From Hyphomicrobium sp. (lineage in GTDB: Bacteria > Pseudomonadota > Alphaproteobacteria > Rhizobiales > Hyphomicrobiaceae), in contig JAICLG010000031.1 in the NCBI GenBank assembly GCA_025927515.1, positions 1 through 15,601 on the forward strand: 15,601 nt of DNA. Reading direction: 5' to 3'. Positions 1-6,630 of the stretch are shown here, in pieces. How positions within the stretch are numbered: the first letter of the stretch is position 1; each line of letters begins with the position of its first letter. The position numbers were made by a program, and so were the translations under genes. The notes beneath the pieces were generated by a model. That model ran no database searches and was not told the origin of the DNA. It saw only the letters and a list, made by a program, of their open reading frames with translations.

Positions 1-1251
1 AAGCGAACCGTCCGGCCCGACGGCAAGGCCGGTCGGCCGATGCTCGACGCCGTCCTTCCCCGAACGGAATCCATCCGCAAACACCATGTACTTGCCGGAG
101 GCTTTGCCATCCGCCAACGGCTGGAACACAACGTTGTAACCGGCCTGCGGCCCAGACGTGCGATTCCACGACCCATGAAAAGCGATGAAGGCGCCGCCGC
201 GATAAGTTTCGGGGAATTGCGTCCCTGTGTAGATCTGCAGATCGTTCGGTGCCCAATGTCCGGGAAACGCGGCGATCGGCGGCAGCTTCCCGGCGCAAAG
301 GCCAACCGTCTTGCCGTCACCACCATATTCCGGAGCCAGCACGAGCTTATTCTGCTCGCCGTCGAAATAGCAGTAGGGCCAGCCGTAATCGCTGCCCTCT
401 TTCAAGAGCACCAGTTCTTCGGCAGGCAATTCCGAGCTCTGCTGAGAGTTGTAAAGATTCGGCCAATTTCCGTAGAGCTGATCGCGGCCATGTTGGGTCG
501 CGTACATGCGACCGTCGGCATCGATTGCAATGCCCATCGCGTTCCGCAAACCCGTCGCAAAACGCTCTTTTTCAGAGAAAGTTTGGTCCGTCTTGTTGGC
601 GTCGAAGCGCCATATGCCTGCCCGCGTCTTGAGTTCCTCGCAAGGATTGATGCCGGGCGATTCTTTCGTTCGATCGTTCTGCTGACAGGAATTCGTTGCG
701 GAGCCCAAGTCGACAAAAAGATTTCCATTGGCATCGATCGCAAACGGACGTGCCGTATGATTACCCCCAAGGGGAAGGCCCTTCACGACCGTTTCGGGTT
801 CGCTCTTGAGGGCAATCTCTCCCTCCTTGCGGGGATAACGGATGATGCGGCCATTGCTCTCGAGATAGAGCCAGTCCTTATAGAGAGCGATACCTGTCCC
901 GCCCGGAACATCGCCACCGAAACGAACGATGACATCGGCATGACCGTCGCCATTCGTATCCTTGAGGCCGACGATCGGGCCTTCGGTCGTCGTTCCGTGA
1001 CGGATGGCGGCATTGAGATAGACGGTGCCGTCAGAGGCGACAGCGATATGACGAGGCGCACCCTCGACGTCGGCAAAGACCGTGGCACAGAACCCTTTCG
1101 GCAGGATCAAGCCGGCATTATCCGGGGGGCAAACGCCCGCTCCGGTCTGCTGCGCCGCCGCCGCCTTTACGCCTTGCGCCATAGCGCCAGTAACGCCTGC
1201 CGATGAAAATAGTGCCCCCAACGCAATACAAACGATCGCCTTCACGTTCAT
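1..1251 (-). CDS. PQQ-dependent sugar (glucose/sorbosone-type) dehydrogenase, 3' end beyond window
   Basis: Read on the minus strand from ATG at 1251, the frame stays open for 417 codons to the window edge, so the C-terminus (probably a few dozen residues) is missing. Family: soluble-type PQQ sugar dehydrogenases (GSDH/sorbosone dehydrogenase, COG2133), six-bladed propellers that oxidise aldoses or sorbosone in the periplasm and pass electrons to the respiratory chain. Visible: an N-terminal signal peptide (hydrophobic core about residues 5-20, likely cleavage near AMAQ); the propeller motifs GNHTARPFAID (163-173), GLRNAMGIAID (234-244), EGSDYGWPYC (285-294), FHGSWNR (358-364) and HRPTGLAVGPDG (404-415); and a calcium-type loop DTNGDGHAD (98-106). 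Six cysteines (41, 55, 189, 204, 294, 319) could form disulfides. The ribosome binding site AAGGACAGGAC abuts the ATG. The gene lies 94 bp downstream of the TetR gene on the same strand. The exact substrate is not predictable. Confidence 0.88.
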   Translation of the reverse strand, partial: MNVKAIVCIALGALFSSAGVTGAMAQGVKAAAAQQTGAGVCPPDNAGLILPKGFCATVFADVEGAPRHIAVASDGTVYLNAAIRHGTTTEGPIVGLKDTNGDGHADVIVRFGGDVPGGTGIALYKDWLYLESNGRIIRYPRKEGEIALKSEPETVVKGLPLGGNHTARPFAIDANGNLFVDLGSATNSCQQNDRTKESPGINPCEELKTRAGIWRFDANKTDQTFSEKERFATGLRNAMGIAIDADGRMYATQHGRDQLYGNWPNLYNSQQSSELPAEELVLLKEGSDYGWPYCYFDGEQNKLVLAPEYGGDGKTVGLCAGKLPPIAAFPGHWAPNDLQIYTGTQFPETYRGGAFIAFHGSWNRTSGPQAGYNVVFQPLADGKASGKYMVFADGFRSGKDGVEHRPTGLAVGPDGSL

Positions 1252-1275
1252 GTCCTGTCCTTGTTGACGAAACCC

Positions 1276-1298
1276 GGAAACGCGATCGCCGTGTTTCC
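1276..1298 (-). other. Hairpin between the TetR gene and the sugar dehydrogenase gene
   Basis: GGAAACGC and GTGTTTCC form an 8-bp stem (one G-U pair) around a 7-nt loop, 25-47 bp before the dehydrogenase ATG. No T-run follows on the minus strand, so it is not a convincing rho-independent terminator. It could be an mRNA processing or attenuation element, or chance. Confidence 0.3.
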
Positions 1299-1345
1299 CT
1301 GTAATCCGCTCAGCGCGAGCTTACCCGTGGCCAGCCCTGATGACA

Positions 1346-1936
1346 CTAGCCCGGCCACGCCCTCAACGCCATGTCGGCTACTCGGAATAGGTCCTCGCGC
1401 GAGGCGCCACCTGCCGCCTGCACGGACATGCCCTGGGTAATCGTGGAGATGAAGCGGGCCAGAGCCGCGGGATCGGCATCGGGTGCGAGGTCGCCTTCAA
1501 CCTTGGCGCGCTCCAGACGCTGGCGCAGCGCCTGCTCTCCCTCGGAACGGCGCCGGTTCAGTTCCTGCTTGATCGATTCGGACGCTTCCCCGCACGTCAA
1601 CGCTCCCTGCACAGAAAGGCAGCCGCGAGGATTGCAGGGATCGGTCAGCAATGTCGCCACGCACTTGAGCAGCCGCTCAACGGCTGCACGCGCCGTCGGT
1701 TCTTCCAACGCCTCCCGCTTGGCGGCGCCCGGACCTTTATCCAGATAGCGGTTCAAGGCGCGGCGGAAGAGTTCCTCTTTGTTGCCGAATGCCGCGTAGA
1801 GGCTCGGGCGATTGATACCCATCGCCTCGGTCAGATCCGCAAGCGAACTCCCCTCGTAGCCGTGCTTCCAGAAGACATGCAGCGCCTTATCGAGTGCCGC
1901 ATCGACATCGAATTCCCTGGGGCGCCCTTTTAGCAC
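1346..1936 (-). CDS. TetR/AcrR-family transcriptional repressor
   Basis: A 196-residue regulator. The N-terminal TetR helix-turn-helix is clear: GRPREFDVDAALDKALHVF (4-22), then SLADLTEAMGINRPSLYAAFGNKEELF (31-57), with recognition helix near NRPSLYAAF. The remainder is an all-helical ligand/dimer domain with three cysteines (101, 106, 115) in the segment PCNPRGCLSVQGALTCGEASE, so thiol-reactive or electrophilic inducers are possible (inference). I chose GTG at 1936 because GGGAGAGA (1941-1948) sits 6 nt upstream. The in-frame ATG at 1993 would add 19 residues but has no ribosome binding site and would lie upstream of the predicted -10 (1973-1978). The gene is divergent from the SDR gene, and a perfect palindrome in the gap suggests it represses itself and the SDR gene. 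The inducer is unknown. Confidence 0.9.
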   Translation of the reverse strand: MLKGRPREFDVDAALDKALHVFWKHGYEGSSLADLTEAMGINRPSLYAAFGNKEELFRRALNRYLDKGPGAAKREALEEPTARAAVERLLKCVATLLTDPCNPRGCLSVQGALTCGEASESIKQELNRRRSEGEQALRQRLERAKVEGDLAPDADPAALARFISTITQGMSVQAAGGASREDLFRVADMALRAWPG

Positions 1937-1972
1937 CGCATCTCTCCCGGTATTTGCCTTTTGAGTTTGGCA

Positions 1973-2001
1973 TCTATACATTTTCATACTCATCGATACA
2001 A
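1973..2001 (-). promoter_or_regulatory. Candidate promoter of the TetR gene
   Basis: On the minus strand TTGTAT (1996-2001) and TATAGA (1973-1978, preceded by TG) are 17 bp apart. The predicted start of transcription near 1966 leaves a leader of about 30 nt containing GGGAGAGA before the GTG at 1936. The -35 matches the consensus poorly, and alphaproteobacterial promoters vary. It overlaps the palindrome at 1998-2009. Confidence 0.4.
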
Positions 2002-2009
2002 ATATTTGT
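1998..2009. promoter_or_regulatory. Palindrome, probable TetR operator
   Basis: ACAAATATTTGT is a perfect 12-bp palindrome in the TetR/SDR gap. It overlaps the predicted -35 elements of both divergent promoters, as expected for an autoregulating TetR repressor. A related element, sharing ATCGATAC at its left edge (1992-1999 and 2034-2041), lies exactly 42 bp downstream and contains the weaker palindrome TACCAATCGGTA (2039-2050). Protein binding is inferred, not shown. Confidence 0.5.
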
Positions 2010-2036
2010 TGACACCCACCGCGCCCGGCCTATATC
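2009..2036 (+). promoter_or_regulatory. Candidate promoter toward the SDR gene
   Basis: A perfect TTGACA (2009-2014) is followed after 16 bp by TATATC (2031-2036). This is the best promoter-like pair in the gap. Transcription starting near 2043 would give a leader of about 357 nt before the SDR ATG at 2400. The second TetR-like element lies at the predicted start point. Confidence 0.5.
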
Positions 2037-2073
2037 GATACCAATCGGTACATATATAGGTACGGGGTGCACG

Positions 2074-2286
2074 ATGAAGAATTCCCTCGCTGGTGCGACC
2101 GCAGTCCTCAAGGGGTTTGCAGGCTGGATCTACAGGCGACGTGACGAGGACCTTTCCGAGGTCGACGCACTGGGCACCTCCGAAGTTGTGTGCGCGTGCG
2201 GGCGACGTGCTCCAACCGGCGATGACGAATTTGCCGCGCGATCGGGCCGCTGGTCGCCCGGACTCAGCCTCGACAACTTCTCCTAA
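2074..2286 (+). CDS. Doubtful 70-codon small ORF in the SDR leader
   Basis: An ATG at 2074 opens a 70-residue frame beginning MKNSLAGATAVLKGFAGW and ending GLSLDNFS. It sits about 30 nt after the predicted transcription start, preceded by a weak GGGGTG. I recognise no domain. Codon choice is only moderately like that of neighbouring genes and a competing open frame runs on the opposite strand, so it may be a leader peptide, a gene remnant or non-coding. The whole stretch 1937-2399 otherwise holds only the promoters, palindromes and hairpin listed separately. Confidence 0.2.
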   Translation: MKNSLAGATAVLKGFAGWIYRRRDEDLSEVDALGTSEVVCACGRRAPTGDDEFAARSGRWSPGLSLDNFS

Positions 2287-2324
2287 GAGGCCAAACCCGC
2301 CCTCCCGGCTCCAAACCTCACCCA

Positions 2325-2360
2325 CCGTCATCTTCGCGGACACTCGTCCGCGGCTGACGG
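2325..2360 (+). other. Two-tier hairpin in the SDR 5' leader
   Basis: Outer arms CCGTCA (2325-2330) and TGACGG (2355-2360) enclose inner arms CGCGGAC (2335-2341) and GTCCGCG (2346-2352) around the tetraloop ACTC, with a small asymmetric internal loop. All 13 pairs are Watson-Crick. It ends 25 nt before the SDR ribosome binding site (AGGAG, 2386-2390). No T-run follows, so a simple intrinsic terminator is unlikely. A leader structure affecting mRNA stability or translation is possible. Confidence 0.5.
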
Positions 2361-2399
2361 GACTCACCCCTTCCACTCATCCAACAGGAGATCAAAACC

Positions 2400-3149
2400 A
2401 TGAGTAGCCTGAAAGGCAAAGTCGCCGTCGTAACCGGCGCATCCAAAGGCATCGGTGCCGGCGTTGCGAAAAAGCTTGCAGCGGCCGGCGCATCGGTTGT
2501 GGTGAACTACGCCTCCAGCAAGGAAGGCGCTGACCGGGTTGTTGCAGAAATCGTCAAGAACGGCGGCAAGGCCGTCGCAGTCAGAGGCGACGTCGGGAAA
2601 CATGACGATGTAAAAAGCCTCTTTGCGGAAGCGAAGTCGGCATTTGGATCGCTCGACATCCTGGTCAACAATGCGGGAATTTTCGATTTTCAGCCTTTGG
2701 AAGAAGTCACGGAGGCCGAGTTTCACCGCCAATTCAACATTAACGTACTTGGCCTGATCCTGAGCACACAGGAGGCTTTGAAGTACTTTGGCCCGAATGG
2801 CGGCAGCGTGATCAACATCAGCTCTATCGTCAGCCTGAGCGCAGTACCGAATTCCGTGATTTACTCAGCAACGAAGGGCGCAGTTGATGCTGTCACGCGC
2901 GTTCTTGCGAGCGAACTCGCCGCCCGAAAAATCCGTGTCAACACGATCGCGCCAGGCGGCGTTGATACGGAAGGCATTGAGCGCATCGGCATCAAAGGAA
3001 GCGACCAGGAAAAGCAAATGGTTGCCGCGACGCCACTCGGACGTTTGGGTCAACCAGATGATATTGCCAAAGTCGCGTTGTTCCTTGCGTCCGACGATTC
3101 TGGCTGGATCACCGGGGAAAGACTTTCAGCATCCGGTGGATACCGTTGA
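2400..3149 (+). CDS. SDR-family NAD(P)-dependent oxidoreductase (FabG/glucose dehydrogenase type)
   Basis: A classical short-chain dehydrogenase of 249 residues, the usual length. Rossmann cofactor loop TGASKGIG (12-19), NNAG (90-93), catalytic serine in NISS (141-142), Tyr155 and Lys159 in YSATKG, assisting Asn115 in FNINV, and PGG (185-187) after the active site; it ends with the family's ITGE...GGYR. NYASSK after strand 2 lacks an acidic residue at the NAD-selecting place, which suggests NADPH (inference). The start is set by AGGAG 9 nt upstream. Such SDRs paired with a divergent TetR repressor are common and usually act on small carbonyl or hydroxy compounds; the substrate is unknown. The ABC exporter genes follow after 62 bp and may be co-transcribed. 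Confidence 0.93.
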   Translation: MSSLKGKVAVVTGASKGIGAGVAKKLAAAGASVVVNYASSKEGADRVVAEIVKNGGKAVAVRGDVGKHDDVKSLFAEAKSAFGSLDILVNNAGIFDFQPLEEVTEAEFHRQFNINVLGLILSTQEALKYFGPNGGSVINISSIVSLSAVPNSVIYSATKGAVDAVTRVLASELAARKIRVNTIAPGGVDTEGIERIGIKGSDQEKQMVAATPLGRLGQPDDIAKVALFLASDDSGWITGERLSASGGYR

Positions 3150-3171
3150 CAGTCGTGAGCGACGCTGCGAT

Positions 3172-3195
3172 GCGAGGGCGCGCAATTGTCCTCGC
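3172..3195 (+). other. Weak hairpin between the SDR and ABC genes
   Basis: GCGAGG (3172-3177) and CCTCGC (3190-3195) form a 6-bp GC-rich stem with a 12-nt loop. There is no following T-run. It does not clearly separate the SDR gene from the ABC transporter genes as transcription units. Confidence 0.25.
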
Positions 3196-3211
3196 GCATT
3201 AGAGCCATTTC

Positions 3212-4138
3212 ATGAACGCCATTATTTCCATCGCAAATCTATCGAAAACGTACGCGTCAGGGTTCCATGCCCTCAAGCACATCAATCTCGATATCCGGCA
3301 GGGCGAGATTTTCGCCCTGCTCGGACCGAACGGCGCCGGTAAGACGACGCTGATCAGCATCATCTGCGGCATCGTCAACGCCAGCACCGGCACGGTGACC
3401 GTCGACGGCAAGGATATCGTCCGCGATTACCGTGCCGTCCGCTCGATGATCGGATTGGTCCCGCAGGAACTCTCGACAGACATGTTCGAGACGCCGTGGG
3501 CGACCGTCAATTTCAGCCGAGGACTGTTCGGTAAGCCGCGCGATCACGCCTTCGTCGAAAAAGTTCTGAAAGATCTCTCTCTTTGGGAAAAGAAGGACAG
3601 CCGGATCATGACGCTCTCGGGCGGCATGAAGCGTCGGCTCCTGATCGCGAAAGCCCTGGCGCATGACCCGCGCATCCTTTTTCTCGATGAGCCGACGGCC
3701 GGCGTCGACGTGGAACTCCGCCGCGAAATGTGGGACGTCGTTCGTGCCATGCGCGAGCGGGGCGTCACGATCATCTTGACCACGCATTACATCGAAGAAG
3801 CCGAAGAAATGGCCGACCGCGTCGGCGTCATCGCGAAAGGCGAAATCATTCTCGTCGAAGAGAAGACGGAGCTGATGCGCAAGCTCGGCAAAAAGCAGCT
3901 TTCGTTGCAACTCCAAATCCCCCTCACCGATGTTCCGCCGGCGCTTGCAGCGTACGATCTTCACGTCGCGAACGATGGCCACGAATTGACCTACACTTAC
4001 GATACGCAGGCCGAGCGGACCGGCATCACGGCACTCCTGAACGATATGCGCGCCGCTGGAATCGCGTTCAAAGACTTGAGCACGACCCAAAGCTCGCTCG
4101 AAGACATTTTCGTTGATCTCGTGAGGCAGAAGCGATGA
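3212..4138 (+). CDS. ABC-2-type exporter ATP-binding protein (YadG-like)
   Basis: The ATPase of an ABC-2-class exporter, 308 residues. Walker A GPNGAGKT (38-45), Q-loop Gln85 in VPQE, signature LSGGM (135-139), Walker B ILFLDEP (155-161), D-loop AGVD (163-166) and H-loop His192. Length, VPQE, LSGGMKRRL and PTAGVDVELRR closely recall E. coli YadG as I remember it, so this is a YadG/CcmA-type (COG1131) protein with a C-terminal extension of about 80 residues. The protein should act as a homodimer at the inner membrane face with the adjacent permease, whose ATG overlaps its stop codon (ATGA). The substrate of this family is not established. The ribosome binding site is weak. Confidence 0.93.
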   Translation: MNAIISIANLSKTYASGFHALKHINLDIRQGEIFALLGPNGAGKTTLISIICGIVNASTGTVTVDGKDIVRDYRAVRSMIGLVPQELSTDMFETPWATVNFSRGLFGKPRDHAFVEKVLKDLSLWEKKDSRIMTLSGGMKRRLLIAKALAHDPRILFLDEPTAGVDVELRREMWDVVRAMRERGVTIILTTHYIEEAEEMADRVGVIAKGEIILVEEKTELMRKLGKKQLSLQLQIPLTDVPPALAAYDLHVANDGHELTYTYDTQAERTGITALLNDMRAAGIAFKDLSTTQSSLEDIFVDLVRQKR

Positions 4139-4896
4139 ACATCGAGGCGGTCCGCGCGATTTACGGATTTGAAATGTCCCGCTGGGGACGCACCCTGATG
4201 CAGAGCATCGTCTCGCCGGTACTTTCGACGTGTCTTTACTTCGTCGTCTTCGGCTCGGCGATCGGCTCGCGCATCTCCCAGGTCGATGGAATCGGTTACG
4301 GATCGTTCATCGTTCCGGGACTCGTGATGATGCTGCTCCTGACGCAGAGCACGCTCAACGCGTCATTCGGCATTTATTTTCCGCGCTTCACCGGAACGAT
4401 TTACGAGCACCTGTCAGCGCCCGTCTCGCCCTTTGAGATCGTTCTCGGCTACGTCGGTGCGGCAGCGACGAAATCGATCATTCTCGGCCTGCTCGTGCTC
4501 GTCACGGCCTGCTTGTTCGTGACGATCCACATCGCCCATCCTTTCTGGATGGTCGCATTTCTGGTGCTGACGGCGGTCACTTTCAGCATGCTCGGATTCA
4601 TCATCGGCATCTGGGCCGACGGATTCGAGAAACTTCAGATCATTCCGCTGCTCGTCATTACGCCCCTCACCTTCCTCGGCGGTACGTTCTATTCGATCAA
4701 GATGCTTCCCGAGTTCTGGCAAAAGGTGACGCTGCTCAATCCGGTGGTTTATTTGATCAGCGGCTTCCGCTGGAGCTTTTACGAAATTTCCGACGTCAAT
4801 GTCGGCGTCAGCGTTCTGATGACGCTGGTATTTCTGGCCATTTGCATGGTCATCGCCTGGTGGATCTTCAAAACCGGCTATCGCCTCAAGGCCTAG
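4135..4896 (+). CDS. ABC-2-type exporter permease (YadH-like)
   Basis: The membrane subunit paired with the preceding ATPase, overlapping it by 4 bp, which implies translational coupling. 253 residues with about six hydrophobic segments (roughly 22-45, 58-80, 105-130, 138-160, 170-190 and 228-248). It carries the ABC-2 family features FIVPGLVMM, the FEKLQIIPLLVITPLTFLGGTFY segment (about 165-187), and LLNPVVYLISGFRW near the last loop, typical of YadH/NodJ-type permeases. It should form a homodimer and export a hydrophobic or glycolipid-like compound (family-level inference). No clear terminator follows. Confidence 0.92.
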   Translation: MNIEAVRAIYGFEMSRWGRTLMQSIVSPVLSTCLYFVVFGSAIGSRISQVDGIGYGSFIVPGLVMMLLLTQSTLNASFGIYFPRFTGTIYEHLSAPVSPFEIVLGYVGAAATKSIILGLLVLVTACLFVTIHIAHPFWMVAFLVLTAVTFSMLGFIIGIWADGFEKLQIIPLLVITPLTFLGGTFYSIKMLPEFWQKVTLLNPVVYLISGFRWSFYEISDVNVGVSVLMTLVFLAICMVIAWWIFKTGYRLKA

Positions 4897-5079
4897 CGCG
4901 AAAATCCTAATCGTGTGATGTCAAAGTCTTGCGCGCGCTGCACATATACGCTCAGGGTAGCCGGAGCCTGAATCCCGAAACTTCAGAAAACGGACGGATG
5001 CCTCTGCGGGCCAAAAGTAGTGACCGCGCAGAATTCCACTGCACTGCCGAACAACCGAACTCCAGGGGGAGTAGCCAGC

Positions 5080-6630
5080 TTGACGTCGTCGCCTGCCCGC
5101 ACGTTCTATCCGCCCGAAAGTTTTGACATCAGCAAGGATCATTCGGTCGAAAAGCTTCACGCAAAAGCAGTGGGCCTCATTGGCGTCTTGTTTCTGACCG
5201 TCACGGGAGCAGCGCCGGAATCGGCGATGCTGGGCAACGTGCCGTTCGCCGGAGGCTTCGGAAATAGCATCTACGTCCCGGCCGCCTTTCTGCTCGCCAC
5301 CATCGTCCTGACGATTTTCTCCGTCGGCTACGCCGCCATGGCCAGCAAGGTTTCGTCCGTCGGCGGCTTTTACTCCTATATCAGCATGGGCCTGGGGCGC
5401 GACGTCGGAATGGCGGCGGGGTTCGCGTCGCTGGCGTCCTATAGCGTTTTTGAAGCCTCTCTCACGGGCCTGTTCTCGTTCTTCGGTAACGCGTGGCTGC
5501 AATCGCATTTCGGTATCAACGTTCCGTGGATATGGCTTGCCCTGTTCATGATCTTCATGACCTCGATACTCAGCTATCAGGATGTGCAGATCTCGGCCAA
5601 AGTCCTTGGCGTCGCCTTGATCCTCGAAGTCGTCATGCTGCTGATCTTTGACGCTGGCGTGATCCTGGCCAAAAGCGGCACCAACTTCAGTCTGGAAAGC
5701 CTCAACATCGCGCACGTGATGACGTCCGTTACGGCGCAGAAAGTCGGCTCCGTCGATATTCCGGCAGGTGCGGCGGCGGTCGGCGTGTTCATGGCGTTCT
5801 GGTCGTGGGTCGGTTTCGAAATGGCGCCGAACTACGCGGAGGAATCGCGCGACCCGAAGCGCATCATTCCGCAGTCGCTTTACATCTCCGTTATCGGACT
5901 TGGAATTTTCTACATCCTCACGAGTTGGTGCGCCGTCTCGGCCTATCCGACGGAAGGGGACATGCTGGCGAAAGCCGTAGGAAACTCCAGCAACTTCTTC
6001 TTGGCGCCGCTGGAACAGCACGTCGGCACATGGGCGGTAGAAGCCATGGCGCTCCTCATTCTCACCAGCTCTTTCGCGTGTGGAATGGCGTTTCACAACA
6101 CTGCGGCCCGCTACATGTATTCGCTTGGACGCGAAGGCGTTCTGCCCCGTTTTCTCGGCAAGACGCACGCGACGCATAAGAGCCCGCACGTTGCTTCGAC
6201 GTTGCAATCCCTTCTCGCTGCGATCTGGGTCGGTCTGTTCGCGTACTTCATCGGCACCAACGACCCGAATGCACAGGCCTATGTCACGGTCTACACGATG
6301 CTCGCCATCTTAGGCACGATGCTCCTGCTCATCCTGCAGGCAGTCGTATCGATCGCCATCATCGTCTACTTTCGCGCCAACCATCCGGGCGAAGTCAATA
6401 TCTTCGGATCGCTGATCGCGCCGATCATCGCCTTCATTTCGCAGGTCTGGCTTGTCTACCTGCTTGTTCAGAACCTCGAGACGTTCGGCGGAACCGGCAG
6501 CTTCGGCAGCAGAATACCGATGATCGCGTTCTCCATTCTCGGCATCGGCTTGATCTGGGGCCTCGCACTGAGGATCTTCTCTCCGGCGGCGCACGCCCGC
6601 ATCGGCAGACTGGTGCTCAACGACGGCTAA
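5080..6630 (+). CDS. APC-superfamily amino-acid permease
   Basis: A secondary transporter of about 516 residues with some 12 hydrophobic segments; it should import amino acids or amines by proton or sodium symport. Visible: the unwound first helix with VTGAAPESAMLGN, SVGGFYSYIS before helix 3, and the sixth-helix/loop signature WVGFEMAPNYAEESRDPKRIIP (GFE at about 245-247 from this start), typical of APC family members. I favour TTG at 5080 because AGGGGGAG (5064-5071) lies 8 nt upstream; GTG at 5020 is in frame and would add 20 polar residues but has no ribosome binding site. The gene stands apart from the ABC genes (183 bp gap with no clear promoter) and its 3' end overlaps the kinase gene on the other strand by 14 bp. 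Substrate unknown. Confidence 0.9.
   Translation: MTSSPARTFYPPESFDISKDHSVEKLHAKAVGLIGVLFLTVTGAAPESAMLGNVPFAGGFGNSIYVPAAFLLATIVLTIFSVGYAAMASKVSSVGGFYSYISMGLGRDVGMAAGFASLASYSVFEASLTGLFSFFGNAWLQSHFGINVPWIWLALFMIFMTSILSYQDVQISAKVLGVALILEVVMLLIFDAGVILAKSGTNFSLESLNIAHVMTSVTAQKVGSVDIPAGAAAVGVFMAFWSWVGFEMAPNYAEESRDPKRIIPQSLYISVIGLGIFYILTSWCAVSAYPTEGDMLAKAVGNSSNFFLAPLEQHVGTWAVEAMALLILTSSFACGMAFHNTAARYMYSLGREGVLPRFLGKTHATHKSPHVASTLQSLLAAIWVGLFAYFIGTNDPNAQAYVTVYTMLAILGTMLLLILQAVVSIAIIVYFRANHPGEVNIFGSLIAPIIAFISQVWLVYLLVQNLETFGGTGSFGSRIPMIAFSILGIGLIWGLALRIFSPAAHARIGRLVLNDG

Noticed and set aside
40..1206. 388-codon open frame on the plus strand
   Set aside because: It is the antisense of the sugar dehydrogenase; its composition (many Arg, His, Ala with no motif) is that of a GC-rich shadow frame, while the minus strand encodes a signal peptide and family motifs.
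1990..2376. 128-codon open frame on the minus strand across the TetR/SDR gap
   Set aside because: No domain, no ribosome binding site, and it would run through the promoters and palindromes.
3257..4090. 277-codon open frame on the minus strand opposite the ABC ATPase
   Set aside because: Shadow of a gene with every ABC motif in order; the antisense protein shows none.
4921..6207. 428-codon open frame on the minus strand opposite the APC permease
   Set aside because: Arg/His/Asp-rich with no domain or membrane segments; the plus strand encodes a clear 12-helix transporter.
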